From Onthophagus taurus (taxonomy: Eukaryota > Arthropoda > Insecta > Coleoptera > Scarabaeidae), in the NCBI RefSeq assembly GCF_036711975.1, contig NC_091975.1:12278501-12342500 (forward strand): DNA of 64,000 nt, in the 5' to 3' direction. The position numbers were made by a program, and so were the translations under genes. Of the stretch, positions 24,891 to 38,400 are shown one piece after another. The notes below the pieces were generated by a model, which did not search any database, was not told where the DNA came from, and saw nothing but the letters and a program-made list of their open reading frames with translations. Within the stretch, counting starts at the first letter, position 1. Every line of letters starts with the position of its first letter.

Positions 24891-27660
24891 AACTTTTGTA
24901 ACAAAACGGTTTCCCCCCTCCATTCACTCTCAGCAGAAAATTTCATAAAAAAGTTGTTCTAAATTAAATTCTAAAATGATTTTCTCAAAAAAAATATATA
25001 TATATACAATTTTTTTTGAGGTTATGTTCTTAGTTATTGATCAAATCCAAAATTTCTATTAACAAAATTTGTTTAAAGTTACCTCAGGAACAGTGTTTAT
25101 TAATACAATTTTTTGCTAACTTGAAATCTTAATTTCCCACTGAATAGTATGCCATCAAAATTAATTATTTCAACAATTATTGTTTTTATTAAAAAATGTT
25201 TTAAATAAAATTGGTTTCAATTTCAATTTTGAATCAATTATCTTAATAAAAAATTTTTACATCTCTATTAATTAAGCATCTAAGTGTGATTATGCATAAA
25301 AACGGAAAAATTATTATTTTGAGGCTATCTCTTTAATTATTGATTAAATCAAAAAAAATTGTTGACAAAGAATGTTTAGAATTGTTTCAGGAACAATTTT
25401 TGTTAACACAATTTTTTTCTAACTTGAAATTTTAATTTTCCACTGAATAGTATGCCATCAAAATTAATATTTTTGGGGTTATATCCTTATTTTTGATTTA
25501 ATCAAAAAATCTTGTTAACAAAATGTGTTTAGAATTACTTCAGGAACAGTGTTTGTTAATAAAATTTTTTGCTAACTTGAAATTTTAATTTCCCTCTGAA
25601 TAGTATAAAAATGATATTTTTGAGGTAATATCCTTATTGTTGATTTAATCAAAAAATGTTGTTAACAAAATGTGTTTAGAATGACTTCAGGAACAGTGTT
25701 TGTTAATAAAATTTTTTGCTAACTTTAAATTTTAATTTCCCTCTGAATAGTATAAAAATTAATATTTTTGAGGTTATTCCTTATTGTTGATTTAATCAAA
25801 AAATGTTGTTAACAAAATGTGTTTAGAATTACTTCAGGAACAGTGTTTGTTAATAAAATTTTTTGATAACTTTAAATTTTAATTTCCCTCTGAATAGTAT
25901 AAAAATTAATATTTTTGAGGTTATTCCTTATTGTTGATTTAATCAAAAAATGTTGTTAACAAAATGTGTTTAGAATGACTTCAGGAACAGTGTTTGTTAA
26001 TAAAATTTTTTGCTAACTTTAAATTTTAATTTCCCTCTGAATAGTATAAAAATTAATATTTTTGAGGTTATTCCTTATTGTTGATTTAATCAAAAAATTT
26101 TGTTAACAAAATGTGTTTAGAATGACTTCAGGAACAGTGTTTGTTAATAAAATTTTTTGCTAACTTGAAATTTTAATTTCCCTCTGAATAGTATAAAAAT
26201 AATATTTTTGAGGTAATATCCTTATTGTTGATTTAATCAAAAAATGTTGTTAACAAAATGTGTTTAGAATTACTTCAGGAACAGTGTTTGTTAATAAAAT
26301 TTTTTGCTAACTTGAAATTTTAATTTCCCTCTGAATAGTATAAAAATAATATTTTTGAGGTAATATCCTTATTGTTGATTTAATCAAAAAATGTTGTTAA
26401 CAAAATTTTTTTAGAATTACTTCAGGAACAGTGTTTGTTAATAAAATTTTTTGCTAACTTGAAATTTTAATTTCCCTCTGAATAGTATAAAAATTAATAT
26501 TTTTGAAGTTATTCCTTATTGTTGATTTAATCAAAAAATGTTGTTAACAAAATGTGTTTAGAATTACTTCAGGAACAGTGTTTGTTAATAAAATTTTTGG
26601 CTAACTTGAAATTTTAATTTCCCTCTGAATAGTATAAAAATAATATTTTTGAGGTAATATCCTTATTGTTGATTTAATCAAAAAATGTTGTTAACAAAAT
26701 GTGTTTAGAATTACTTCAGGAACAGTGTTTGTTAATAAAATTTTTTGCTAACTTGAAATTTTAATTTCCCTCTGAATAGTATAAAAATAATATTTTTGAG
26801 GTAATATCCTTATTGTTGATTTAATCAAAAAATGTTGTTAACAAAATTTTTTTAGAATTACTTCAGGAACAGTGTTTGTTAATAAAATTTTTTACGAACT
26901 TGAAATTTTAATTTCCCTCTGAATAGTATAAAAATTAATATTTTTGAGGTTATTCCTTATTGTTGATTTAATCAAAAAATGTTGTTAACAAAATGTGTTT
27001 AGAATTACTTCAGGAACAGTGTTTGTTAATAAAATTTTTTGCTAACTTGAAATTTTAATTTCCCTCTGAATAGTATAAAAATAATATGTTTGAGGTTATT
27101 CCTTATTGTTGATTTAATCAAAAAATGTTGTTAACAAAATGTGTTTAGAATTACTTCAGGAACAGTGTTTGTTAATAAAATTTTTTGCTAACTTGAAATT
27201 TTAATTTCCCTCTGAATAGTATAAAAATAATATGTTTGAGGTTATTCCTTATTGTTGATTTAATCAAAAAATGTTGTTAACAAAATGTGTTTAGAATTAC
27301 TTCAGGAACAGTGTTTGTTAATAAAATTTTTTGCTAACTTGAAATTTTAATTTCCCTCTGAATGGTATAAAAATAATATTTTTGAGGTTATTCCTTATTG
27401 TTGATTTAATCAAAAAATGTTGTTAACAAAATGTGTTTAGAATTACTTCAGGAACAGTGTTTGTTAATAAAATTTTTTGCTAACTTGAAATTTTAATTTC
27501 CCTCTGAATAGTATAAAAATAATATTTTTGAGGTTATTCCTTATTGTTGATTTAATCAAAAAATGTTGTTAACAAAATGTGTTTAGAATTACTTCAGGAA
27601 CAGTGTTTGTTAATAAAATTTTTTGCTAACTTGAAATTTTAATTTCCCACTGAACAGTAT
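24891..27660 (+). repeat. Satellite D array, block 1 (147-bp unit)
   Basis: After a junction of about 110 bp there are roughly 18 monomers. The landmark 'acttcaggaacagtgtttgt' steps by 147 bp (25834, 25981, 26128, 26275). The first monomers are longer and more diverged and include 'aattaattatttcaacaatt' and 'taattaagcatctaagtgtg' segments. Those from about 25600 on are nearly uniform. The array ends at 'ttcccactgaacagtat', next to the truncated UBA3 copy. Confidence 0.94.
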
Positions 27661-29669
27661 ACTGTTCAGAAGAATTGTGATATGATATATATGTTAAATA
27701 AACAATAAAATAATTAATATGAAACTAATAAAATACCATTTAAGGGTTAAAACATTAAAAACGAAGCAAAAAGGAACAATAATTTATTTCTTACTGCATT
27801 TCAACATCTTCAACTAAATACTTAAGCTTCAAAACCATCGTACTCGGCGACGTCAAATCCGCCACCATAATCTCAGAGTTATCCTTCAACCCCAACTCGA
27901 TCAAACTTTTCGACAAATTCTCCCGCGTTTTTTCCTCGATACTTTTAATACTCGACATATACAACGTTTTATTTTTCCCCTCGATAACCGTCGTTAATCC
28001 GGGATTTTTCATTTGAAAGGAAGCGCTCTCGCATAACATTCGAATCAAATCTTTTAGCTTGTATTTATCGGGATCTTTAATTTGTACGGTTGTGGGGATT
28101 TGGGAACAAGCCAAACAGTTATCTTTCTTTTCCGCCTCATAAGTGTAGGTGTAAATCCCATCGACGTCGTTAAAGATGGTGTAATTATTCATTGGGACGC
28201 AACAGCTCGTCGCTAATTTAAAAACTTCCGTTGCGCAAACCGCGGCAATGATCGCGTTGGTCGAGGCAACCGCGGGAATTATGTTTTTCACGACTCCTTG
28301 GACTAAACGATAAGTTAACCCGTTTATGTTAAATTGCAAAGCGCGTTCCATCGATTTTTCGTAAATCCAACCTATACAGGGTGGTTCAGTTTTTAATCGG
28401 GAAACTTTACTAGGACGTAGTACTTGCCAAAAAACACAAGTTTTTTATATACACATAGGGTCACAACTCTTTTGTTTCCGAGCTATAAGCTGTCAAAGTT
28501 GAGCCAAAAATTTACATTTTATCTTTTATTTCGGGTATGAGTAAACCAAAGAATTTGAAATTTTGTATGTATGTACTACTGGTTCATATCTTATTTTCAA
28601 CCATACCTTAAACTTCCCTAGCGCCCTCTAAGGGGATGAAATTCACAACGTGTTTGATTTTTTTATAACAACTTCTTAACGCCATGGAATATTAACATAA
28701 AAAAAATATGGGTTGTAAAGCTTATTCATTATTGGTACTTTTTTGTCTCTTTAGTTTTTTCCTTAAAGATAATAGTTTTAGCGTAAAAAAAGAAAATATG
28801 CTACATTGGACTGTAAAGCGCTGCTATTATTAAAAAAAAAATTTTCTTTATAGGTAGCTATGGAAGTTGTGCACTTACTAGGATCTAGTACTAACTAAAT
28901 AACACCAATTAATTGTGATTTTCATAAGAAAAACCATAAATAAGATTAATGCCTGTCTGAACAAATTACGTTGTTTTAAACAATATTAAAAAATTGATGC
29001 TCTTGCTTAATAACCGTCAAAAATTATTAATAACCAGAAATAATTATGAGGATTCACTGTAAATAAAACTTACATGTTCTCAGAGCTAACTTTTAGAATA
29101 ATTTTAGCTAAACATGGCGGCATATAGCGGTACATGGCACGATATTTTATTTTTTTACACGGAAACTATTAACTATAAGGAAAATACTAAAGAGACAAAA
29201 AAGTACCACTAAAGAATAAGCTATACAATCCATATTTTTTATGTTAATATTCCATAGCGTTAAAAAGTTCTTATAAAAAAATCAAGAGAGTGGTGAATTT
29301 CATCCCTTTAGAGGGCGCTAGTGAAGTTTAAGGTATGCTTGAAAATAAGGTCTTAACCAGTAGTGAATACGTACAAAGTTTCAAATTCAACGGTTTACTT
29401 ACAGCCGAAATACAAAACAAAATGTAAATTTTCGGATCAACTTTGATCGCTCATAGCTCTAAAACAAAAGAGTTGCGACCCTATGTTTATATAAAATACT
29501 TGTGTTATTTTGGCAAGTACTACATCCTAGTAAAGTTTCCCGATTAAAAACTGAACCACCCTGTATGTTGGGGGTCATCTCCGTCTAAATTAACCCCCCA
29601 AGGGTTTTCTCTCGCCCATTGGATTGCTTTAACATACTCGATGCAATGTTCGGGAAGTCTTGGGGTATT
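27661..29669 (-). pseudogene. 5'-truncated UBA3 copy, split by a MITE
   Basis: This segment duplicates the 3' part of UBA3 (33336-34157), including the 3' untranslated region and the adjoining satellite D. It encodes the equivalent of UBA3 residues about 212-440: the C-terminal part of the adenylation region and the ubiquitin-fold domain. It lacks the ATP-binding loop, the catalytic cysteine (residue 208 of the intact gene) and the start exon. A 1187-bp TA-flanked element interrupts codon 247. The 3' part (27791-28376) keeps an open frame with one amino-acid change from UBA3. By eye there are 8 differences in 586 bp there, against 7 in 104 bp on the far side of the insertion. It is very unlikely to make a working E1 subunit. 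Confidence 0.88.
28377..29563. mobile_element. 1187-bp foldback MITE with TA target duplication
   Basis: The ends read CAGGGTGGTTCAG and, inverted, CTGAACCACCCTG, flanked by TA at 28375-28376 and 29564-29565. Removing the insert restores the UBA3 sequence 'cctatatgttggg' exactly. Inverted arms of roughly 450 bp make up most of the element and are imperfect. The middle (about 28850-29160) is unique and non-coding. The TA duplication and CAGGG-type ends fit a Tc1/mariner-mobilised MITE. No transposase frame. Confidence 0.9.
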
Positions 29670-30580
29670 TTGCTCCTGGAAAATAGTATTAAAGAAGAAA
29701 TTGTTAAATTATATAGTAAAAAGTAAAAAAAAAATTTTCAAAAAATCATATCTACTATGTTTTTGAGAATTTTGATAAGATATATATGTTAAATTGAAGC
29801 TTAAAGATTCTAGTTTATGGTGTGATATAAAAACTATTAGATGATATTATTGTAATTTCAAAAAAAAAATTTTAAAGAAGAAACTGTCAAATCTATAAAT
29901 AAAAAAAATACAAAATTTCAAAAAATCATATCTTCTTTATTTTTAAAGATAAGAATGTGTACTATATCTCAAATTAAAGCGGAAACATTCTAAATTATGA
30001 TATGATATAGAAAAGATAGGGTTCGATTATAAAAATTTTGAGAAATGTCATCTTAAACGAAAAATTGTAAAATTGGTATAGACAGCTTAAAACATTAAAA
30101 ATTTCAAAAAATAATATCTTCTTTATTTTTAAAGGTAAGGATATGTATTATATCTCAAATTAAAGGAGAAACATTCTAAATTATGATATGATATAGAAAA
30201 GATAGGGTTCGATTATAAAAATTTTGAGAGATGTCATCATAAACGAAAAATTGTAAAATTGGTATAGACAGCTTAAAAAATTAAAATTTCAAAAAATCAT
30301 ATCTTCTTTATTTTTAAAGGTAAGGATATGTATTATATCTCAAATTAAAGGAGAAACATTCTAAATTATGATATGATATAGAAAAGATAGGGTCCGATTA
30401 TAAAAATTTTAAGATAATGTTATTAAAATTTTCTAAAAAATGACAAATTAATAATAAAAAATAATACGAAATTTTCAAAAAATCATATATACTTCATTTT
30501 TAAGAATTATGATATGATATGTATGTTAAATGCTTAACATACATAAAAAGCTTAAAGATTCTAGTTTATGATGTGTAGGG
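29670..30580 (+). repeat. Satellite A block beside the UBA3 fragment
   Basis: About five monomers of satellite A start exactly where similarity to UBA3 stops (after 'cttggggtatt'). The first monomers resemble, in inverse orientation, those at 35520-35700. Later ones carry the 'gatagggttcgattat' variant shared with 24500-24720. The block ends with 'gatgtgtagggcacag' like the earlier one, so the A-to-D transition was itself duplicated. Confidence 0.88.
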
Positions 30581-33335
30581 CACAGAACTTTCTAAAACGA
30601 TTTTCTTAATAAAAGAAATATATAAAAAAATATATATAAATTCTTTTTGGAGGTTATGTTCTTAATTATTGATCAAATCCAAAATTTCTATTAACAAAAT
30701 TTGTTTAAAATTACTTCAGGAACAGTGTTTGTTAATAAAATTTTTTGCTAACTTGAAATTTTAATTTCCCTCTGAATAGTATGAAAATTAATATTTTTGA
30801 GGTTATATCCTTATTGTTGATTTAATCAAAAAAATGTTGTTAATAAAATTTGTTTAGAATTACTTCAGGAACAGTGTTTGTTAATAAAAATTTTTGCTAA
30901 CTTGAAATTTTAATTTCCCACTGAATAGTATGCTACAAAAATTAATATTTTTGAGGTAATATCCTTATTATTGATTTAATCAAAAAATGTTATTAACAAA
31001 ATTTGTTTAGAATTACTTCAGGAATAGTGTTTGTTAATACAATTTTTTTCTAACTTGAAATTTTAATTTCCCTCTGAATAGTATGCCATCAAAATTAATT
31101 ATCTCAACAATTATCGTTTTTATTAAAAAATGTTTTAAATAAAATTTGTTTCAATTTCGATTTTGAATCAATCATCTTAATAAAAAATTTTTACATCTCT
31201 ATTAATTAAGCATTTAAGTATAATTATGTATAAAAACGGGAAAATTATTATTTTGAGGTTATCTCCTTAATTATTGATTAAATCAAAAAAAATTGTTAAA
31301 AAAGTCTGTTTAGAATTGTTTCAGGAACAATTTTTGTTAACACAATTTTTGTCTAACTTGAAATTTTAATTTCCCACTGAATAGTATGCCACAAAAATTA
31401 ATATTTTTGGGGTTATATCTTTATTTTTCATTTAATCAAAAAATGCTATTAACAAAATTTGTTTAGAATCACTTCAGGAACAGTGTTTGTTAACAAAATT
31501 TGTTGCTAACTTGAAATTTTAATTTCCCTCTGAATAGTATAAAAATTAATATTTTTGAGGTTATTCCTTATTGTTGATTTAATCAAAAAATGTTATTAAC
31601 AAAATATGTTTAGAATTACTTCAAGAACAGTGTTTGTTAATAAAATTTTTTGCTAACTTGAAATTTTAATTTCCCTCTGAATAGTATAAAAATTAATATT
31701 TTTGAGGTAATATCCTTATTGTTGATTTAATCAAAAAATGTTGTTAACAAAATGTGTTTAGAATTACTTCAGGAACAATTTTTGTTAACACAATTTTTTT
31801 CTAACTTGAAATTTTAATTTCCCACTGAATAGTATGCCACAAAAATTAATATTTTTGAGGTTATATCTTTATTTTTGATTTAATCAAAAAATATTATAAA
31901 CAAAATTTGTTTAGAATCACTTCAGGAACAGTGTTTGTTAACAAAATTTATTGCTAACTTGAAATTTTAATTTCCCACTGAATAGTATGCTACAAAAATT
32001 AATATTTTTGAGGTTATGTCCTTATTGTTGATCTAATCAAAAAATGTTGTTAACAAAACTTGTTCAGAATTACTTCAGGAACAATTTTTTGCTAACTTGA
32101 AATTTTAATTTCCCTCGGAATAGTATGCCATCAAAATTAATTATCTCGATAATCATTGGTTTTATCAAAATATGTTTTAAATAAAACTTGTTTCAATTTC
32201 GATTTTGAATCAATTATATTAATAACAAATTTTTGCATCTCTATTAATTAAGCATCTAAGTGTGGTTATGTATAAAAACGGAAAAATAATTATTTTGGGG
32301 TTATCTCTTTAATTATTGATTAAATCAAAAAAAATTGTTGACAAAGCTTGTTCAGAATTGTATCAGGAACACTTTTTGTTAACACAATTCTTTTCTAACT
32401 TGAAATTTTAATTTCCCACTGAATAGTATGTTATAAAAATTAATATTTTTGGGGTTATATCCTTATTATTGATTTAACCAAAAAATGTTGTTAACAAAAT
32501 TTGTTTAGAATTACTTCAGGAACAGTGTTTGTTAATACAATTTTGTTCTAACTTGAAATTTTAATTTCCCTCTGAATAGTATGCCATCAAAATTAATTAT
32601 CTCAACAATTATCGTTTTTATTAAGAAATGTTTTAAATAAAATTTGTTTCAATTTCGATTTTGAATCAATTATCTTAATAGAAAAATTTTACATCTCTAT
32701 TAATTAAGCATCTAAGTGTGATTATGTATAAAAACGGAAAAATTATTATTTTGAGGTTATTTCCTTAATTATTGATTAAATCAAAAAAAATTGTTGACAA
32801 AGTTTGTTTAGAATTGTTTCAGGAACAATTTTTGTTAACACAATTTTTATCTAACTTGAAATTTTAATTTCCCACTGAATAGTATGCCATAAAAATTAAT
32901 ATTTTTGAGGTTATGTCCTTATTGTTGATTTAATCAAAAAATGTTGTTAACAAAATGTGTTTAGAATTACATCAGGAACAGTGTTTATTAATAAAAATTT
33001 TTGCTAACTTGAAATTTTAATTTCCCACTGAATAGTATAAAAATAATATTTTTGAGGTAATATCCTTATTGTTGATTTAATCAAAAAATGTTGTTAACAA
33101 AATTTGTTTAGAATTATCTCAGGAACAGCGTTTGCTAATAAAATTTTTTGCTAACTTGAAATTTTAATTTCCCTCTGAATAGTATAAAAATTAATATTTT
33201 TGAGGTTATTCCTTATTGTTGATTTAATCAAAAAATGTTGTTAACAAAATGTGTTTAGAATTACTTCAGGAACAGTGTTTGTTAATAAAATTTTTTGCTA
33301 ACTTGAAATTTTAATTTCCCACTGAACAGTATGTT
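30581..33335 (+). repeat. Satellite D array, block 2
   Basis: The same family as 24891-27660 but more heterogeneous. Standard 147-bp monomers alternate with long variants that include 'attatctcaacaattatcgt' and 'aattaagcatttaagtataa' type segments (near 31090-31240, 32130-32290 and 32590-32740). It ends at 'ttcccactgaacagtatg' before the UBA3 3' end, exactly parallel to block 1. Confidence 0.94.
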
Positions 33336-33457
33336 GTTCAGAAGAATTATGATATGATATATTATATGTTAAATAAACCATAAAATAATTAATATCAAAC
33401 TAATAAAATACCATTTAAGGGTTAAAACATTAAAAACGAAGTAAAAAGGAACAAAAA

Positions 33458-33463
33458 TTTATT
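33458..33463 (-). promoter_or_regulatory. Poly(A) signal of UBA3
   Basis: The minus strand reads AATAAA only two bases after the UBA3 stop codon (33468-33466). The 3' untranslated region is therefore probably very short, and the satellite D array begins about 120 bp further on. The truncated copy keeps the same hexamer. Confidence 0.5.
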
Positions 33464-33465
33464 TC

Positions 33466-34848
33466 TTACTGCATTTCAACATCTTCAACTAAATACTTAA
33501 GCTTCAAAACCATCGTACTCGGCGACGTCAAATCCGCCACCATAATCTCAGAGTTATCCTTCAACCCCAATTCGATCAAACTTTTCGACAAATTCTCCCG
33601 CGTTTTTTCCTCGATACTTTTAATACTCGACATATACAAGGTCTTATTTTTCCCCTCGATAACCGTCGTTAATCCGGGATTTTTCATTTGAAAGGAAGCG
33701 CTCTCGCATAACATTCGAATCAAATCTTTTAGCTTGTATTTATCGGGATCTTTAATTTGTACGGTCGTGGGGATTTGGGAACAAGCCAAACAGTTATCTT
33801 TCTTTTCCGCCTCATAAGTGTAGGTGTAAATCCCATCGACGTCGTTAAAAACGGTGTAATTATTCATTGGGACGCAACAGCTCGTCGCTAATTTAAAAAC
33901 TTCCGTTGCGCAGACCGCGGCAATGATCGCGTTGGTCGAGGCAACCGCGGGAATTATATTTTTCACGACTCCTTGGACTAAACGATAAGTTAACCCGTTT
34001 ATGTTAAATTGCAAAGCGCGTTCCATCGATTTTTCGTAAATCCAACCTATATGTTGGGGGTCATCTCCGTCTAAATTAACCCCCCAAGGATTTTCTTTCC
34101 CCCATTGGATTACTTTAACATACTCAATACAATGTTCAGGAAGTCTTGGGGTATTGGCTATTGTACATAAAGGATAATTGACTTGTGGGGGGTACAAATC
34201 TAAGGTGCAATCAATACAAGGGGACAAACCAGGTAAAATAACTCTTGCATTTCCTTTAAAACCTTCGGTTCCTTAAAACAACAATTAAAATTACTTTATT
34301 GATTTACAACAACATAAATAGCGCCCTCTACCTCCATCAACTAATGGTATAATACTAGTTTGGTCTAAAACTCCATCTTCATAGCTCAACATTGAAATCA
34401 ACATCCCATTAATCCATCTTCTAGCAACAATCGAATCTAACCCACACACAATGATGTGAAATTGCTTGTAAAAACCTTCATCATAATCTTGAATCTTGCA
34501 AAAATGGGGGGTCACTTGGCATCCCCCCACGCGGCGGTTAATAAAAGATGAAGCAATTTCAGCTTTGGACATACCTATATCTTTGTGTCTAAACAAAAAT
34601 TGGCGGTTTAAATTCGATAATTCGATCGTGTCCATGTCGATTACGTGGAGTTGTTTGAACCCCATTAGGGCCAAATCTTTGAGGAGTTCGCACCCGAGCC
34701 CCCCGGCCCCAATCACCAACACTTTACACGTTGTCATCACGAAATCGAGGATTTCCTTCGACGGCTCGAATTCGGGGTGGCAAAAAGGCCCCGGGCGCTC
34801 TAAAATCTTCCTTAAATGAGTCCATCGTTTCTCTTGAATTTCGGACAT
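33466..34848 (-). CDS. Uba3: NEDD8-activating enzyme E1 catalytic subunit
   Basis: Two exons (34848-34332 and 34271-33466) joined across a 60-bp GT/AG intron give 440 residues, close to other animal UBA3 proteins. With its partner APP-BP1/NAE1 the protein adenylates NEDD8, forms a thioester with it and hands it to UBC12 for cullin neddylation. Visible motifs: ATP loop GAGGLG at 47-52; DMDTIE near 71-76; catalytic Cys208 in PLCTIAN, with LPEHC following; zinc-binding CxxC pairs at 191/194 and 333/336; and the C-terminal ubiquitin-fold region that recruits UBC12 from about 345 on. The start is the first ATG in frame with the conserved N-terminal helix ([11 protein letters not shown]). Upstream in-frame codons are AT-rich and unlike coding sequence. 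It faces a presumed divergent gene to the right and has a truncated duplicate to the left. Confidence 0.96.
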
Positions 34849-34875
34849 GTCAACAAAATTAGGTAAAATGACAAC

Positions 34876-35053
34876 TGACGTTTCGTGATTTGACTTAAAC
34901 TTTTTAAATAATTTTATTGATTTAATTAATAATGAATTTGGGGTTGTAATTTTAATTAAATTATTATGATTAATTAAAATTAAAGCGATTTGATTAAAAA
35001 AAAATGATATATAAAAATTGCGATTTAACAATATAGGTCCCTGTAATCGGTAA
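34876..35053. repeat. UBA3 5' flank, copy adjoining the gene
   Basis: About 178 bp beginning 'tgacgtttcgtgatttgact' and ending 'ccctgtaatcggtaa'. A close copy lies at 39179-39352 in the same orientation, beyond a 3.7-kb satellite A array. The region just upstream of UBA3 (leader or promoter) is thus duplicated on either side of the array. Confidence 0.85.
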
Positions 35054-35439
35054 GTTATTTAATAATCATAAATGCAATTAATTTCTTTTTACAACTATTA
35101 ACAATCGATTTTGTTCCTAATTTTAAATCTATTTATAATCCAAACAAGAATTAAATTAAATTAAATTGAATTAAAAAATGAAAAGTTAAAATACCTTAAT
35201 TGGTAATACGTTTCATAGATGGCTCCACCAAATAAAAACACAATATTATTATTATTAACTTTAAATTTAAATGTAATTGTTAATATTATATATAGTTTTT
35301 ATTACATATTGTGATTCTACACACAAAAATACGTCGATTTTGATGAAACGTATTGACACCTAGCACTTTTAGTTTTTGAGTGATTTTAATTAGAAATTTT
35401 TAATTGCTAAAAAAAGCTTCTAATTAAAATAACATATAT
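35054..35439. other. Unique AT-rich sequence between UBA3 and satellite A
   Basis: No convincing open frame. It contains simple A/T-rich runs, several 'aattaaatt' repeats near 35150-35175, and the phrase 'acgtcgattttgatgaaacg' near 35331. The latter resembles intronic sequence at about 40017-40035 ('cgattatgatgaaacg'). No promoter element can be assigned with confidence. Confidence 0.5.
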
Positions 35440-38400
35440 TTACTACATACGTACTATCATATCATATACTGAAATATTTAAGCTTCAATTTAACATCTAT
35501 ATCATATTACAATTCTCAAAAATACAATAGATATGATTTTTTGAAATTTTTTTTTTACCTTTACTACATAATTTAACAATTTCTTCTTTAATACTATTTT
35601 CCAGGAGATTTCAATAATATCATCTAATAGTTTTTATATCACACCATAAACTAGAATCTTTAAGCTTCAATTTAACATACATATCATATCACAATTCTTA
35701 AAAATACAGTAGATATGATTTTTTGAAAATTTCGTATTATTTTTTATTAATAATTTGACAATTTTTTCTTTAATATTTTCCAGGAAATTTCAATAATATC
35801 ATCTAATAGTTTTTATATCACATCATAAACTAGAATCTTCAAGCTTTGATTTAGCATATATTTCATATCATTATACACAAAAATATAGAAAATATGATTT
35901 TTTGAAAATTTCTCTTTTATTTATAAATTTGATAATTTCTTCTTCAATAATTTTTTCCTAAAATTTTTAATAATATCATATTACAATTTTCATATCATAT
36001 CATAAACTAGAATCTTCAAGCTTTAATTTAGCATATACTTCATATCATTATACATAAAAACATAGAAAATTTGATTTTTTGAAAATTCCTCTTTTATTTA
36101 TAAATTTGACAATTTCTTCTTCAATAATTTTTTCCTCAAATTTTTAATAATATCATCTTACAATTTTCATATCATATCATAAACTAGAATCTTCAAGCTT
36201 TAATTTAACATATATTTCATATCATTATACATAAAAATATAGAAAATATGGTTTCTTGAAAATTTCTCTTTTATTTATAAATTTAACAATTTCTTCTTCA
36301 ATAATTTTTTCCTCAAATTTTTAATAATATTATATTACAATTTTCATATTATATCATAAACTAGAATCTTTAAGCTACAATTTAACATATATATTATATC
36401 ATAATTCTTAAAAATACAGATGATATGATTTTTTGAAAATTTCGTATAATGTTTGATTTCATCTTTAATAAGTTTTTCCAGAAAATTTCACTTATATTAG
36501 GTTATAATTTTTATATCATATCATAAACTAGAATCTTTAAGCTACAATTTAACATATATATTATATCATAATTTTTAAAAATAGAGATGATATGATTTTT
36601 TGAAAATTTCGTATAATGTTTGATTTCATCTTTAATAAGTTTTTCCAGAAAATTTTACTTATATTAGGTTATAATTTTTATATCATATCATAAACTAGAA
36701 TCTTTAAGCTACAATTTAACATATATATTATATCATAATTCTTAAAAATAGAGATGATATGATTTTTTGAAAATTTCGTATAATGTTTGATTTCATCTTT
36801 AATAAGTTTTTCCAGAAAATTTTACTTATATTAGGTTATAATTTTTATATCATATCATAAACTAGAATCTTTAAGCTACAATTTAACATATATATTATAT
36901 CATAATTCTTAAAAATAGAGATGATATGATTTTTTGAAAATTTCGTATAATTTTTGATTTCGTCTTTAATAAGTTTTTCCAGGAAATTTTACTTATATTA
37001 GCTTATAATTTTTATATCATATCATAAACTAGAATCTTTAAGCTACAATTTAGCATATATATTATATCATAATTCACAAAAATACAGATGATATGATTTT
37101 TTGAAAATTTCGTATAATGCTTGATTTCATCTTTAATAAATTTTTCCAGGAAATTTTAATAATATTAGATTATAATTTTTATATGATATCATAAACTAGA
37201 ATCTTTAAGCTACAATTTAACATATATATTATATCATAATTCTCAAAAATACAGATGATATGATTTTTTGAAAATTTCGTATAATTTTTGATTTCGTCTT
37301 TAATAAGTTTTTCCAGGAAATTTTACTTATATTAGCTTATAATTTTTATATCATATCATAAACTAGAATCTTTAAGCTACAATTTAACATATATATTATA
37401 TCATAATTCTCAAAAATACAGATGATATGATTTTTTGAAAATTTCGTATAATGCTTGATTTCATCTTTAATAATTTTTTCCAGGAAATTTTAATAATATT
37501 AACTTATAATTTTTATATCATATCACAAACTAGAATCTTTAAGCTACAATTTAAAATATATATCATATCATGATTCTTAAAAATGCGAATGATATGGTTT
37601 TTGAAAATTTCGTGTTCTTTTAGATTTATAAATATGACAATTTCTTCTTCAACAATTTATTCCTAGAAATTTCATTAATATTATGTCATTGCTTTTATAT
37701 CATATCATAAACTACAATCTTTAAGCTTCAATTTAACATACAAATCATTTTTGAAAATTTCGTAATCTTTTTAACAATTTCTTCTTCAACAATTTATTCC
37801 TGGAAATTTCATTAATATTACCTTATAGTTTTTATATCATATCATAAACTACAATCTTTAAGCTTCAATTTAACACACAAATTATATCATAATTCTAAAA
37901 AATGCAGATGATATAGTTTTTTGAAAATTTTGTAATCTTTTTGACAATTTCTTTTTCAATAATTTATTCCTGGAAATTTCATTAATATTACCTCATAATT
38001 TTTATATCATATCATAAACTACAATCTTTAAGCTTCAATTTAACATATATTTCATATCATTAGACATAAAAATGTAGAAAATATGATTTTTTGAAAATTT
38101 CTCTTTTATTTATAAATTTGACAATTTCTTCTTCAATAATTTTTTCCTCAAATTTTTAATAATATCATATTACAATTTTCATATCATATCATAAACTAGA
38201 ATCTTCAAGCTTTAATTTAGCATATACTTCATATCATTATACATAAAAACATAGAAAATTTGATTTTTTGAAAATTTCTCTTTTATTTATAAATTTAACA
38301 ATTTCTTCTTCAATAATTTTTTCCTCAAATTTTTAATAATATTATATTACAATTTTCATATCATATCATAAACTAGAATCTTCAAGCTTTAATTTAGCAT

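Noticed and set aside
27791..28351. The 186-codon UBA3-like frame as a separate functional gene
   Set aside because: It lacks the ATP loop and the catalytic cysteine. Its apparent start is an internal methionine near a transposon junction, and the upstream part is severed by the MITE.
34496..34819. 107-codon frame opposite UBA3 exon 1
   Set aside because: It is antisense to a strongly conserved coding exon and has no features of its own.
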